The notes beneath the pieces are model-generated. The model did no database searches and was not told where the DNA came from. It saw only the letters and a list, made by a program, of their open reading frames with translations. Shown here piece after piece: positions 22,819-34,289 of a DNA stretch of 64,000 nucleotides. Both the position numbers and the translations under genes were made by a program. Every line of letters begins with the position of its first letter. Position 1 is the first letter of the stretch. This DNA is from Megaleporinus macrocephalus (Eukaryota > Chordata > Actinopteri > Characiformes > Anostomidae), in the NCBI GenBank assembly GCA_021613375.1, contig CM038728.1, positions 34,774,799-34,838,798 on the forward strand, read 5' to 3'.

Positions 22819-24309
22819 GATTATAGCACCACAAACAAGCAAGTACCATTACACTCCGAACCCATGGTACAAGAAGAAAACATTTTTAGGGTGGCGCTGT
22901 AAGTACATGCTTTATAATCCACGATTTAAATATATACCCGTGTGACATAAAACCCACAGCATGAAGTTTTTACATTATGTTTATATCAATCTTACTCGGT
23001 GAGTTTATTGGCTGGTTGCAAAGCAGAAATATGATTACTGCCTGCTTCACACTGACCCAGAGTTTTCTCATTATCTGATTCCCCAAATCAGATTTTCTGG
23101 AGTTATTAGGAATTCAGCACAGTCACTGTTATGAAGCCTCCTTCCTAAATAACGGTACTTATAATGCAGAAGCAAACATCTTCTATCAGCTCGGTGGAAA
23201 ATGTTGATGTCCTTGAGTTTAAGTGACACATATTTTCCCATATTTATAAAAACACATTCCTACAAAAATACTGCATTTGACTTCACATAGAAATGTCCTT
23301 GGAAAAATATCACTCGAGTAAAAGTTCCCTGTTTGTATTTCTGCTCAGTTTCAAAAGATCTCACTCATCTATGCATTCAGGCATCAAAAGCTAAAGAGCT
23401 TTGAGTTATTACAGATATTCTGCTATGTTATTTTCATACATTAAGCTGATTGTTAAGTTTAATTCATTAAAATTAACAGCGTTCTTCACTTTGGGCAGAA
23501 TTTTATGCCATGCTGTCATTACAGTCTTAAAAAATAAAAAAAGTGATTCTATAAAGAACCTTGAAAATTCAAAGAACCTGGTCGTTTGATCATAAATGGT
23601 TGTTTACTTGATAAATTTGTTGCATAAATATGGTTCTAGATAGCACTAAAAACTCCTTTTTCTTAAATGCGTGGCATTGTAACAACAGCAGAACCTTATT
23701 GATACTACATACTATTAAAAAGGTTCTATACATAGAACCATATCATCATCACTGTTCAGAGAAAAACATGTACATATTATTTATATATTTATTTCTCTAC
23801 TATTATCATCTACATAATGTTTATTATCATCTACACAATAATTATTTTAACAATTAACAGACTATGTAGACATTTGTATTATGTGATATTACATAATGTC
23901 ACTTCGCAAGTAACAACACATCACACCAGGTGTTGCTGCCCCCTACAGCACAGGAGCATGTTTCTGTTTCACATTGATTACACTGGATCACTTGCTATTT
24001 GATTGATGCATCAAAAGTAAAATCAGTGAATTGTTACATCCCTACTTTACATACTTGGAACTATTTATCAAGACTAGATCAAAAGAAATTTAGCAAAATG
24101 ATTTAATATCTCCTAAGAATGTTACCACTGCATGATGTGTAATTATGTAGGACACCTTTATAAGCCTTTTATTACAACTGACCTAACCATACATAAACAT
24201 TTACAAAGGCTTATGCCAACAACTGTCAGTTATCATATTAGGTGCTTAGTTTTGATATAAAAGGTTACTTTATGCTCTACTGTGAAGTTTGATTTCATTC
24301 TAGGATTTC
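22819..24309. other. no gene recognised; contains one short AGAACC-type element
   Basis: AT-rich, single-copy-looking sequence. A small mobile-element-like patch lies at 23515-23755. Several short frames in 23400-24000 are AT-rich and without recognisable features. Confidence 0.4.
23515..23755. mobile_element. possible MITE with GGTTCTAT...AGAACC ends
   Basis: The left part carries GATTCTATAAAGAACCTTG and the right part AAAAAGGTTCTATACATAGA, roughly inverted with respect to each other. The phrase AAAGGTTCTATAAAGAACCT also appears at 63205-63230 in another copy. The ends are degenerate and no target duplication is clear. Confidence 0.4.
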
Positions 24310-26740
24310 TCTGCTGCATTTCTACAGAGCTTCAATTGAATGTCTGTATCTTCAGATGCTTGAAGTCTACAATAAAACATCATACAAAATTGAAGAGGGA
24401 GCATAAAACCCTATAATCCTGTACAGTTTGAAGTCAGCTACTTTTATTTTCCCAGAGTTAAGGCACTAAAATGTTTGGGCTCTCAGCAAGACCTCGTTGA
24501 GTGCGCCTAAAAAGGATGCAGATTTCCCTGAAGGCTAGAAAAGTGATCTAGAGCTTGTTGGAATGCTCATGTTGTGCTTATTGATTGCATCAATATCTCT
24601 TTCCCCAGCGGTTTGATTCATGATGTTACCAGTGATTAGTCAACACCTGGAAGGAGCCTTTGTAAATGTTAATAGAGTTTTATGTCAATCATCCCAAAAT
24701 AATTATGTAGGTGCCATGTCGCCTTGTGAATCAGCACACAGTGCCATCATACCTTCTTTCTCCTCGAGTGCGCCCAAGTAGGATGCAAACTTCTGGGGTC
24801 TGTATCTCTGGTTCCTTGAAGGCTAGAAAGTGATCCAGAACTTGTTAAATCACTTGATACAAAACATTCCCTTTAACTGTGGCATTGTTTATGATGTCTC
24901 TAGCGACTAGTCAACCCCTGTATAAATGTTTAGGAACACTTGTTTTGACCTCTACAAAGCCTGAAATAGACTCGTGTGCTAGTAAGAAGGTGTTTTTGCC
25001 TTGTTGTAATTCAAAGAGCTTTTTATGAATGTTTGTATCTCCAGATGCTTGAAGACTACAATAAAAAGTCATATGTGGTTTGATAGGGAGCATAAAACTC
25101 TATAATCCTATACAGTTGAAGTCAGATACTGTTATTTTTCATCGAGTTAGGGCACTAAAATGTTTTGGCTCTTTAGACCTCCACTGCGGGTGAGCAGCTC
25201 AGCCAGACTGCCTCGAGTGCGCCCAAGTAGGATACAAACTTGCCAAATTCTGGGGTCTGTATCTCTGGTTCCCTGAAGACTAGAAAAGTGATCCAGAGCT
25301 TGTTGGAAAGGTCACACTGTGCTCTACTGAGGTGTGCGCCCAAGTAGGATGCAAACTTCTGAGGTCTGTATCTCTGGTTCTGTGAAGGCTAGAAAAGTGA
25401 TCCAGATTTTTAAAGTTCTTTAAAGTCACTTGATACAAAACATTTTCTACTGCTGTTGTGTTGTTCATGATGTCATTAGCGAATAGTCAACCCCTGGAAG
25501 AAGCCTTTCTAAATGTTTATGTAGTTTTATGTCAGACATTCTGATATAATTAAGTAGCCCCGTGAATCAGCATCACGTTATCCTACCTTCGTTCTCCTGC
25601 AAAGTCATTTCAGAGATCTAAGGCTTTGTGACGATAACAACAACAATGTAGGTCTTTACTTGATTCCTGCTTTCTTGCGCATGTACTTTTGTAAATGTGT
25701 GCTTTCTTGTGCTCCTTCTTCTGCCGTAGATCTCAGTTCTTTGAGGCTGGAGGCTGGTTACCTTGATCATGTCACAGAAGGAACAGAAATCACACACAAA
25801 CACACTTGTTTTGACCTCTCCAAAGCCTGAAATAGACTCGTGTGCTAGTAAGAAGCTGTTTTTTTGCCTTGTCATAATTCACAGAGCTTTTTATGAATGT
25901 TTGTATCTCCAGATACTTAAAGACTACAATAAAAAGTCATACGTGGTTTGATAGGGAGCATAAAACTCTATAATCCTATACAGTTGAAGTCAGATACTTT
26001 TATTTTTCATCGAGTTAGGGCACTAAAATGTTTTGGCTCTTTAGACCTCCACTGCGGGTGAGCAGCTCAGCCAGACTGCCTCGAGTGCGCCCAAGTAGGA
26101 TACAAACTTGCCAAATTCTGGGGTCTGTATCTCCGGTTCCCTGAAGACTAGAAAAGTGATCCAGAGCTTCTTGGAAAGGTCACATTGTGCTCTACTGAGG
26201 TGTGGAGTTTGGCTGCATCACAGATTTTTTAAGTTGGGTCTTTAAAGCCACTTGTTACAAAACATTCCCTTTAACTGCGGTGTTATTTAGGACGCCATTA
26301 GCGACGAGTCAACCCCTGAAAGAAGCCTTTCTATATGTTTATGCAATTTTATGACAGTCGTCCTGATATAATTAAGTAGCCCCGTGAATCAGCACCTTGA
26401 TATCACATCTTCGTTCTCCTGCAAAGTCATTTCAGAGATCTAAGGCTTTGTGACGATAACAACAACAATGTAGGTCTTTACTTGATTCCTGCTTTCTTGC
26501 GCATGTACTTTTGTAAATGTGTGCTTTCTTGTGCTCCTTCTTCTGCCGTAGATCTCAGTTCTTTGAGGCTGGAGGCTGGTTACCTTGATCATGTCACGGA
26601 AGGAACAGAAATCACACACAAACACACTTCTTTTGACCTCTCCAAAGCCTGAAATAGACTCGTGTGCTGGTAAGAAGGTGTTTTTGCCACGTCGTAATGC
26701 ACAGAGCTTTTTGATTGAAGAGGAGTGGTTCTATGAGAGC
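24310..26740. repeat. long tandem repeat, ~820-870-bp unit, about 3 copies
   Basis: CTGAAATAGACTCGTGTGCT recurs near 24960, 25828 and 26650 (periods about 868 and 821). GTGACGATAACAACAACAAT recurs near 25629 and 26451 (period 822). A more diverged first unit begins near 24310. Units two and three are nearly identical over long stretches, so the last duplication is recent. A shorter internal duplication (GTGCGCCCAAGTAGGATGCA) occurs at about 24770 and 25327. Minus-strand frames at 25618-25875 and 26440-26625 match each other because of the duplication. The candidate peptide CDFCSF is unlike any family I can name. Confidence 0.9.
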
Positions 26741-27399
26741 ACGTTGCCTAGCTGTAGTTCATTTCTTTTTTTTTATTTTTTCCTTCTTCCACAGCTCCAC
26801 ATCAAAGCCGGATGGTGGGAAAGCAGTGATGTAAAGCAAATCTCGCCACCTGCCTCTCTCTGCCACCTTGAAGTCTCGCTGAAACATCTCTCAGGCTTCA
26901 TTTAGTTATTTTTATTTCCTCTTTTCCCTCCTTTCATCCATTCTGCTCTCGGATACAAAGGAAACCTTTGTGGCTGCCCCCCCCCTCCCCCCACCCCTCC
27001 TCAATAATGACATATAGCCTGAATAGTCTGGACAAGGCCCAGAGATGTTCAATAGATGTTTCTGGAGATTTAGCCATTGTGCCACACTAGCACAGTGTCT
27101 GTGAATCTTCACAAGGCTTGTCTGAATTAATAAAGAACTCCTGAAGTGTAGCAAGCCATCATCTCGCCGAGAAGGTACTTCGCTTAAAAGCTCAAGATTC
27201 ATTCACGTCAAGAGTTCTGTTTCCTGTAGAGAAAGAAGTATACAAGGTGAAGTGCTAGCACAGTCTCTCTCTGGTGGATGTGCCGAGTAGCGAGGTTTTT
27301 TTGTCCAATATTATTTACACAGGATGTCAAGAGCTGGAACAGTGACGTCCAAAGACCTCAGAATTCATTACACAGCCTGTAGATCTGTATTTACACTGT
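26741..27399. other. no gene recognised; C-tract and a dispersed repeat
   Basis: A poly-T/pyrimidine tract ending in CCACAG (about 26762-26800) resembles a splice acceptor, but no exon partner is identifiable. A C-rich tract lies at 26977-27000. The segment 27050-27235 matches 30180-30350 and is listed separately. Confidence 0.4.
27050..27235 (+). repeat. dispersed repeat, copy 1 (others at 30180-30350 and 28905-28970)
   Basis: Shared ordered blocks include TTTAGCCATTGTGC, TGTCTGAATTAATAAAGAAC, GCCATCATCTC, CTTAAAAGCTCAAGA and CATTCACGTCAAGAGTT. The copy at 28905-28970 keeps only the last two blocks. All copies are direct. No family name can be given. Confidence 0.7.
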
Positions 27400-28010
27400 T
27401 CTATAGAGTAATACTGAGAGTTCAGTACTCAGAACTGTACATCCCCTGAACCTCAAACACTGTTTTATTGTGTAATACTGAGAGTTCAGTACCCAGAACT
27501 GTAAACCTGTAATAACACTGTTATATAGAGTAATAGTAAGAGTTCAGTACTCAGAACTGTAAACCTGTAATATCACTGTTATATAGAGTAATAGTAAGAG
27601 TTCAGTACCCAGAACTGTAAACCTGTAATATCACTGTTATATAGAGTAATAGTATGAGTTCAGTACTCAGAACTGTAAACCTGTAATAACACTGTTATAT
27701 AGTGTAATAGTGAGAGTTCAGTACTCAGAACTGTAAACCTGTAATAACACTGTTATATAGAGTAATAATATGAGTTCAGTACTCAGAACTGTAAACCTGT
27801 ACTAACACTGTTATATAGTGTAATAGTGAGAGTTCAGTACTCAGACTGTAAACCTGTAATAACACTGTTATATAGTGTAATAGTGAGAGTTCAGTACTCA
27901 GAACTGTACATACCCTGAACCTCAAACACTGTTATATAGAGTAATAGTAAGAGTTCAGTATTCAGAACTGTAAACCTGTAATAACATTGTTATATAGTCT
28001 GCATATAGTC
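27400..28010. repeat. 58-bp minisatellite, about 10 units
   Basis: TTCAGTACTCAGAACTGTAA followed by ACCTGTAATAACACTGTTAT and ATAGAGTAATAGTGAGAG makes a 58-bp unit (phases at 27543 and 27601). The first and penultimate units have CCCTGAACCTCAAACACTG in place of CTGTAATAACACTG, so a variant class recurs within the array. Confidence 0.95.
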
Positions 28011-29200
28011 TATTATAAGTCTGTAACTCCTCAATTGGGGTTCTTTGTGATCTCCTAGAATATTATACTGTGTCTTGTAGTCATTTTTGTTGGATGACCA
28101 GTTCAGTTTTTGTTGGATGTCCATGGTCTTCAGGCTTGTGTGCTTTCAAGGTCTTTTCCAGGTTCTTCAAGTATTGGCATTTCCACAGCGGGGTCTTGTC
28201 AGCCTCCCTGGAACCCAAGAGAACCCGCAGACTCCAGCACCAGTCATCTCACCCACCTCCGAGCGGCAGAGCCCCACTACGGCGGAGCCCAAAGCGTGAG
28301 GTCTGTGCCACCACGGAATCCACGAACTCCCAGCTCAAGTACAGGTTTTTCTCCCTGGTTCCTGCCGGTCCCCTTTAAGACTCTTCTACGTTGAGTGACT
28401 ATGCAGCGTATTCCCTGGCCCTGCCGGTCCTCCTTGAGACTCTAAGTTCCAGCTGCGTAGTCCGTTTAAAGTCGGCATACAGCGCACTGCTCTAAACTGT
28501 CCCCACAGGGCTGTATCTGGGCCATCCCCCACCGAGGAACACGAGTACTGCTCTGGTTCCCCAGGACCATCGGACCCAAGCAGGAGAAGCGAGAGGATAT
28601 CTCCAGCTACACGGGCGATCCAGTCTCTTCAACCAGCATGCCTCCTGGGTTAGTTTGTGGCTACTGCTAGCTCTCCTGCTACCAGCCCTTGGACTATATC
28701 GCTTCTGCAAGCCATTTGAACTGTTTACGTTAACTTTATCACTGCTAAATCACATGGAACGTATGTCTCCTCTCAAGTCTGATCCCCTACAGTTATTTGA
28801 TAAATTGATTTCTCCTTATTTATTGTCATGAGCTAAACGATCTTACTTGGTCACCTTTATGTAGAAATTCATAAAATTATAAAAAGGTTCCACCAACGTC
28901 CAAGCAGCACTGCACTTTGCTTGAAAGCTCAAGATCCATTAACATCAAGAGTTCCATTATCCATATAATATTATCAATGTTTTTCCACATTTGTAGTTCT
29001 AAATGTCAATGAAAGTGAAATTTAAAGTCTCTCAGTGAACGTCTGCTCTATTTTCATACACTGTGAGGTGAACATCTCAACGAGAGCCTAATCAGTGTCA
29101 CCAAACGCCTGTCAAACGATGTTATGATCAAGTCCATTTCCTAAATAAGTTAATCTCAGTGCGATATCTGGTCTTAGCGTAGCTTCTTCCAGGCTGTTTC
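28011..29200. other. no gene recognised; GC-rich stretch with open frames
   Basis: The stretch 28070-28400 carries three overlapping plus-strand frames of 70-102 codons with Pro/Ser-rich translations but no domain. Their proximity to the 58-bp array and the lack of a following exon argue against a gene. An imperfect ~60-bp duplication (CCTGCCGGTCC... AGACTCT) lies at about 28353-28445. Confidence 0.35.
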
Positions 29201-30100
29201 TTACGGTGGCTGAGAAGACCCAACGCGCTGAAGAATCACAAACACAGTAAAACCGTCCCCAACACAACGGAAGTGTTTCCGGAGGACACTTAAAGGACGT
29301 GGGACCACATACGGGGACACAATGTAAACAGAACCACGCGGAGCCGCGGTAGCGTCTAATAGTGATGGGTAAAGGATACGATGCTTCAGAGCTGGTGTGG
29401 AGAAATCCTCGAGGCTTGCTTCGTTAAGGGTGAGTGACGTCACTGATGATGTCACTGATGGCGTCTGAAGTCTCGCTGGTTCAGGACGTGGTTCGAGTTT
29501 TGGCGTAATTTATTGTTTCTTAATAAAAATTTAAGTCACCATCAAAACACCATCACTGTCCCATCTCTTAAAACCACTGCAGCAGTTTAACATCAATATC
29601 TCACATACTATTAGATTTATTTACTGACTGAAATCAGACTGGCAGTTTATTAAATTAACAGACCCACACAATCAAACACAGATCAGATGAACAAATGAAT
29701 GAACCACAGAAAATTAAATTAAGGTGTTTATGTTTATACTTGTTTCCAGGCTGACAACGTTAGTTAAAATGACAATAAAGGTTTTGGCCAGCAGGGGGGT
29801 TCGTGTGCAGCTTCGAGTAATGAACCTTGGTTTGAACCAGCTGGAGGGAAAGCTTCAACACTTCAAGAGGCTCGATCTGATCATCATTAGCGTCTAATGA
29901 GAAGTTAGTCTGATAGTAAATATAGACAAACTTACTCTCATTAGAAGCTACCGCGGCTCCGCCTGGTTCTGTTTACATTGCGTTGCCTTATTTTGTCCCA
30001 CGTCCTTTAAGTGTCCCCCAGAAACACTTCCGTTGTGTTGTGGATGGTTTTGCAGGGCGTTCGTGAATCTTCAGCGTGTTGGATCTTCTCGACCACCGTA
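29201..30100. mobile_element. palindromic DNA element with ~160-bp inverted arms, split by a hAT insertion
   Basis: The left arm 29201-29361 and right arm 29940-30100 are inverted copies. Shared phrases on the right arm are CTACCGCGGCTCCG, CTGGTTCTGTTTACATTG, CCACGTCCTTTAAGTGTCC and AACACTTCCGTTGTGTTG. Arm identity is high but broken by small indels. The centre holds a separate element (29360-29889) bracketed by a target duplication. Without that insertion the palindrome would have a loop of only about 40-50 bp. Confidence 0.8.
29360..29889. mobile_element. hAT-like MITE nested in the palindrome, perfect 8-bp target duplication
   Basis: The element starts TAGTGATGGGTAAAG and ends GATCATCATTA. 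The outermost bases are inverted (TARTGATG). GCGTCTAA flanks both sides exactly (29352-29359 and 29890-29897). The 530-bp interior has no transposase frame. The exact duplication implies a relatively recent insertion, later than the host palindrome. Confidence 0.85.
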
Positions 30101-30616
30101 GTTTCCGCTCTACGCTCTGCTTCTGGACCTGGTTGAGCTCTTCGTTTACTCGCTTTACAGACTGGACCAGGTCTGGAAATGTTCTATAGACGGTTCTGGG
30201 CATTTAGCCATGGTGCTATGCTACTGCAGAGATGTCTGAATTAATAAAGAACTCATCCACTAAGCGTAAGTGTGGGAGGCCATCATCTCCCTTCATGTCG
30301 AGCAGGTACTTTGCTTAAAAGCTCAAGACCCATTCACGTCAAGAGTCCCGTTTACCGCGCTAGCCTGAGAGCCTCACAACGCTGGACAGATGGCAAAACT
30401 TGGTGCTCATATTTTCCAACTTTCTTTGTATTTCATCACCGGCTTAGGAAGTACACGCCTCTCAATTTTTATTTTTAATTTTTTAACATCACTCGATCAC
30501 AGCAGGCGCCGTTTATATTATATGCTAATTTAATTATAAATGGACCAATAGAAAAGCTCCAAAATCATTTAAACATAAAACTTCTGTTTCCATTGACTTG
30601 CATTGAAATTAAAGAG
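30101..30616. other. no gene recognised; includes a dispersed repeat at 30180-30350
   Basis: 30180-30350 matches 27050-27235. The remainder up to the 37-bp array is AT-rich with no signal. Confidence 0.5.
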
Positions 30617-31436
30617 TGAAGGTAGTGTTACAGTTTACCTGTACACAGGTAGGTGTAGGTAGTGTTACAGTTTACCTGTACACAGGTAGGTGAAGGTAGT
30701 GTTACAGTGTACCTGTAAACAGGTAGGTGAAGCTAGTGATACAGTTTACCTGTACACAGGTAGGTGTATGTAGTGTTACAGTTTACCTGTACACAGGTAG
30801 GTGTAGGTAGTGTTACAGTTTACCTGTACACAGGTAGGTGAAGCTAGTGATACAGTTTACCTGTACACAGGTAGGTGTATGTAGTGTTACAGTTTACCTG
30901 TACACAAGTAGGTGATGGTAGTGTTACAGTGTACCTGTAAACAGCTAGGTGAAGCTAGTGATACAGTTTACCTGTACACAGGTAGGTGTATGTAGTGTTA
31001 CAGTTTACCTGTACACAGGTAGGTGAATGTAGTGTTACAGTTTACCTGTACACAGGTAGGTGTAGGTAGTGTTACAGTTTACCTGTACACAGGTAGGTGA
31101 AGCTAGTGATACAGTTTACCTGTACACAGGTAGGTGTATGTAGTGTTAAAGTTTGCCTGTACACAGGTAGGTGTATGTAGTGTTACAGTTTACCTGTACA
31201 CAAGTAGGTGATGGTAGTGTTACAGTGTACCTGTAAACAGCTAGGTGAAGCTAGTGATACAGTTTACCTGTACACAGGTAGGTGTAGGTAGTGTTACAGT
31301 TTACCTGTACTCAGGTAGGTGTAGGTAGTGTTACAGTTTACCTGTACACAGGTAGGTGAAGCTAGTGATACAGTTTACCTGTACACAGGTAGGTGTATGT
31401 AGTGTTAAAGTTTGCCTGTACACAGGTAGGTGAGGG
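30617..31436. repeat. 37-bp minisatellite with higher-order structure, about 22 units
   Basis: The unit is TAGTGTTACAGTTTACCTGT plus ACACAGGTAGGTGTAGG, 37 bp. A variant unit (GAAGCTAGTGATACAG) recurs near 30728, 30839, 30950, 31098, 31247 and 31360, first every 111 bp (three units), then at about four-unit spacing. ACCTGTACACAGGT inside the unit is an imperfect palindrome. Confidence 0.95.
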
Positions 31437-31839
31437 TAAGAGTAAGACATGGTTACTGTATAGAATAGATTTTTGTGAAGTTGTGGCATTCAAACCATTT
31501 TATACTGACCTTTTAACCAACAGCTAGACCAGATGGTAAACATATATTGGTCACTGGCTTCATAAGTATGGCACCCTACTGACTGATGATTGTCCTGCAT
31601 TGTCCAGTTTTTAATTTCCTTTAATCCCAAAAAGACTTTAATCACATATATAATTTAATTTTAGACAAAGACAAAACTGGGCCTGATATTTAAAGATCTA
31701 GCTGTAAACGTTGGTGCTGACAGTGATAATTATTTACTAAATTAATTTGCACAAGATAATTAAAGTGAGAAACGGAGGAAGAAAAAGTCGACTGGACTGT
31801 TGGTGGAAAACAAGTCATGAAGATTATAACTGATGGTTG
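31437..31839. other. no gene recognised
   Basis: AT-rich sequence without repeats, inverted structure or coding features that I can see. Confidence 0.4.
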
Positions 31840-32595
31840 ATTGGCTGCCCAGAAACTGCTGACCACAACACAAGTGGACCACCAGCTTTGCTGTTAATGG
31901 CCCATCTAACTTTCTCTCTTTACTCTTTCTGAGGTAATGACAGTCTGTTGAACGCTGTTGGAGGACTGACCATCAGGGTCTCCTCCCCACCATCACCAGC
32001 CAGCTCTCCTGTCCATCTGTGTCTACTGCTGCACCCTCAGTTACATCACTGTACCATCCAGATGTACCAGCATTGAGATAGGATGGGACTGTTTCAGCTC
32101 ACGCCCACTTTACATAAAGACTCAGTGAGAGACTGCCTCAGCCAGAGACTGCCTCAGTCAGAGACTGCCTCAGTCAGAGACCGCCTCAGTCAGAGACCGC
32201 CTCAGTCAGAGACTGCCTCAGTCAGAGACCGCCTCAGCCAGAGACCACCTCAGTCAGAGACCACCTCAGTCAGAGACCACCTTAGTCAGAGACTGCCTCT
32301 ACCTGTGCAGCTTCTAAAGTTTTGCTATCCAGATTTCAAACAGAAACTCCTTTCTTTGGTGTTTAGTTTATTAAACTGTAAATACTGTTTGATCAGAGGA
32401 GGACGGGTCTCCACTTGTGAGTCTGGTTCCTCCCAAGGTTTCTTCCTCCAGTCTGAGGGAGGTGTTCTTGCTACTGTTGCCTCTGGTTTGCTCCCTGGAG
32501 GGTATATGTTTTAACCGTCTGTTTTCAAAACTTCTGTAAAGCTGCTTTAAGACAATATTGTAAAAAGCGCTATATAAATAAACTTGACTAGATTT
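31840..32595 (+). mobile_element. retroposon-like dispersed repeat with 'AAAGCGCTATATAAATAAA' tail
   Basis: The 3' part (GGTTCCTCCCAAGGTTTCTT, then GTAAAGCTGCTTTAAGACAA, then AAAAAGCGCTATATAAATAA followed by ACTTGACTAGATTTGACC) matches a very common fish interspersed repeat tail that I recall but did not search. The 143-codon frame at 32083-32514 runs through this repeat and the internal 16-bp minisatellite and is not a gene. The upstream limit is uncertain. Confidence 0.6.
32124..32300. repeat. 16-bp minisatellite, about 11 units
   Basis: GAGACTGCCTCAGTCA and the variants GAGACCGCCTCAGTCA and GAGACCACCTCAGTCA repeat in tandem inside the retroposon-like repeat. Confidence 0.95.
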
Positions 32596-33547
32596 GACCC
32601 AACAGTGGTGCTATTATTGCATATCATGCTAAAACTAGTCTATATTATTTGGACATTTAGCTTCTTCCTCTAAAAGAAGGTTGTTTTTGGCCTCTTACTG
32701 TCAAAGTAGGCAGGTTTTGGCCACACTGAGCCAAAACAGCTTCCAGATCTTCTGGTTATTAAAAGAAGTCTGGCTTGCAGGACTACCGAGCACCTGTCAA
32801 AAGGGCATGCTGGACCCCCCCGAGGCAGAAATCAGCATTTTTGGCTTTCAGTGAGATCAATGTCTTCAGTATATTTAGGTCAGTGTGTGACCTCTGGTCT
32901 TAACTGACCTCATTTATTTATTTATCCATTTATTTGTCTATTTATTTAAAGTCTAAACCTCCACACTCTCAATACAGTACGCTCAACTCTCCGGTAAGCT
33001 CTGATATTGATTTCCTGCTTCTATATGCTACAGTTGAAGAAGCTGTCTTATTAAAACTTGCTGCTGTTTAATTGATTAACAGCTGATATGGTGCAGATGG
33101 AGATGCTATGAGCTTAGACATTAGATCGTTTATTAGCGTGTCTTATTTAAAGCCCCAGTGTTTTGCAAACAGCGTAAAGTGTAATTCCTTGATGAGATGC
33201 GTCTGATAAGATTTTACCAGCGTTCACACGTTTCACACCTTCTCCAACGTTCTGTTCCGCAGCATCTGTTCATCCTCTGCAGCTCTGAGCTAACGTTTCT
33301 TCATTTTCACAGCTTCATACCAAGAAAAGCAACCTATGAACCTGTGGAGCAGACAAATCTTAATAAAATCACTTTTATACACATGCCTGCAACACAATTG
33401 GTTTTATAATAAAGGTAAGATTTATTCTAAACTTCTAAAAGTAGAACATCATCCTACATATTGTGATGTAAACTCTTTAGAACGTCTTCAAACACGTCCT
33501 TAATACAGATAAAGAAGAACCCAATACATAAATATTATACCTGGTTA
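32596..33547. other. no gene recognised; (ATTT)n patch
   Basis: An interrupted ATTT-type repeat lies at about 32910-32950. The segment 33000-33190 is mixed-complexity single-copy-looking sequence and could be a conserved noncoding element, judged only by composition. Confidence 0.35.
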
Positions 33548-33736
33548 TTTATGTATGGCTGTAAATGGTCAGTATGTGTATCTGAGGGTGAGCGTGTGTG
33601 TGTGTGAGAGGGTGAGAGAGTGTGTGTGTAAGGGTGAGAGTGTGTGTGTGTGTAAGGGTGAGAGTGTGTGTGTGTGGGTGAGAGAGTGTGTGTGTGAGGG
33701 TGAGAGAGTGTGTGTGTGTATGTGTGTGAGGGTGAG

Positions 33737-33776
<40 letters not shown>

Positions 33777-33934
33777 TGAGGGTGAGAGTTTGTGTGTGTG
33801 TTTGTGAGGGTGAGAGTTTGTGTGTGTGAGGGTGAGAGTGTGTGTGTGTATGTGAGGGTGAGAGTTTGTGTGTATGTGTGTGAGGGTGAGAGTGTGTATG
33901 TGTGTGTGAGTGTGAGTGTGTGTGCCTCCATCAC
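33548..33934. repeat. GT-rich compound minisatellite
   Basis: Units of GTGTGTGTGAGGGTGAGAGT with variable GT run length cover about 350 bp. One side is all purine/GT, the other CA-rich. Frames of up to 131 codons on both strands (33549-33944 minus, 33555-33779 plus) are artefacts of low complexity. Confidence 0.95.
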
Positions 33935-34235
33935 TGACTCTCACTCAATCACTCACTCTCCCTCCGTTACTGTCCCTGCGTTTATCACTGACTCTCACTC
34001 TATCACTGACTCTCACTCTATCACAGACTCTCACTCTATCACAGACTCTCACTCTATCACTGACTCTCACTCTATCACAGACTCTGCCTCCATCACAGAC
34101 TCTGCCTCCATCACTGACTCTCACTCTATCACAGACTCTGCCTCCATCACAGACTCTGCCTCCATCACAGACTCTGCCTCCATCACTGACTCTCACTCTA
34201 TCATAGACTCTGCCTCCATCACTGACTCTCCTCTA
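33935..34235. repeat. 18-bp minisatellite, about 16 units
   Basis: Two unit types alternate: ACTCTCACTCTATCACAG and ACTCTGCCTCCATCACAG (with CACTG variants). The period is a multiple of three, so the frame at 33792-34274 remains open with Asp-Ser-X-Ser-Ile-Thr repeats. It begins exactly where the GT-rich array ends. Confidence 0.95.
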
Positions 34236-34289
34236 ACTGTTGATGTTGATGTTGATCAGCTGGAAGGAGTTTAAACCCGTCTCTCTGAA

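Noticed and set aside
32083..32514. 143-codon open frame
   Set aside because: It lies across a 16-bp minisatellite and a common interspersed repeat tail, with no independent coding evidence.
33549..34274. His/Thr-rich and Asp-Ser-repeat proteins of up to 160 residues
   Set aside because: Low-complexity translations of GT/CA and 18-bp repeats, with no unique flanking coding sequence.
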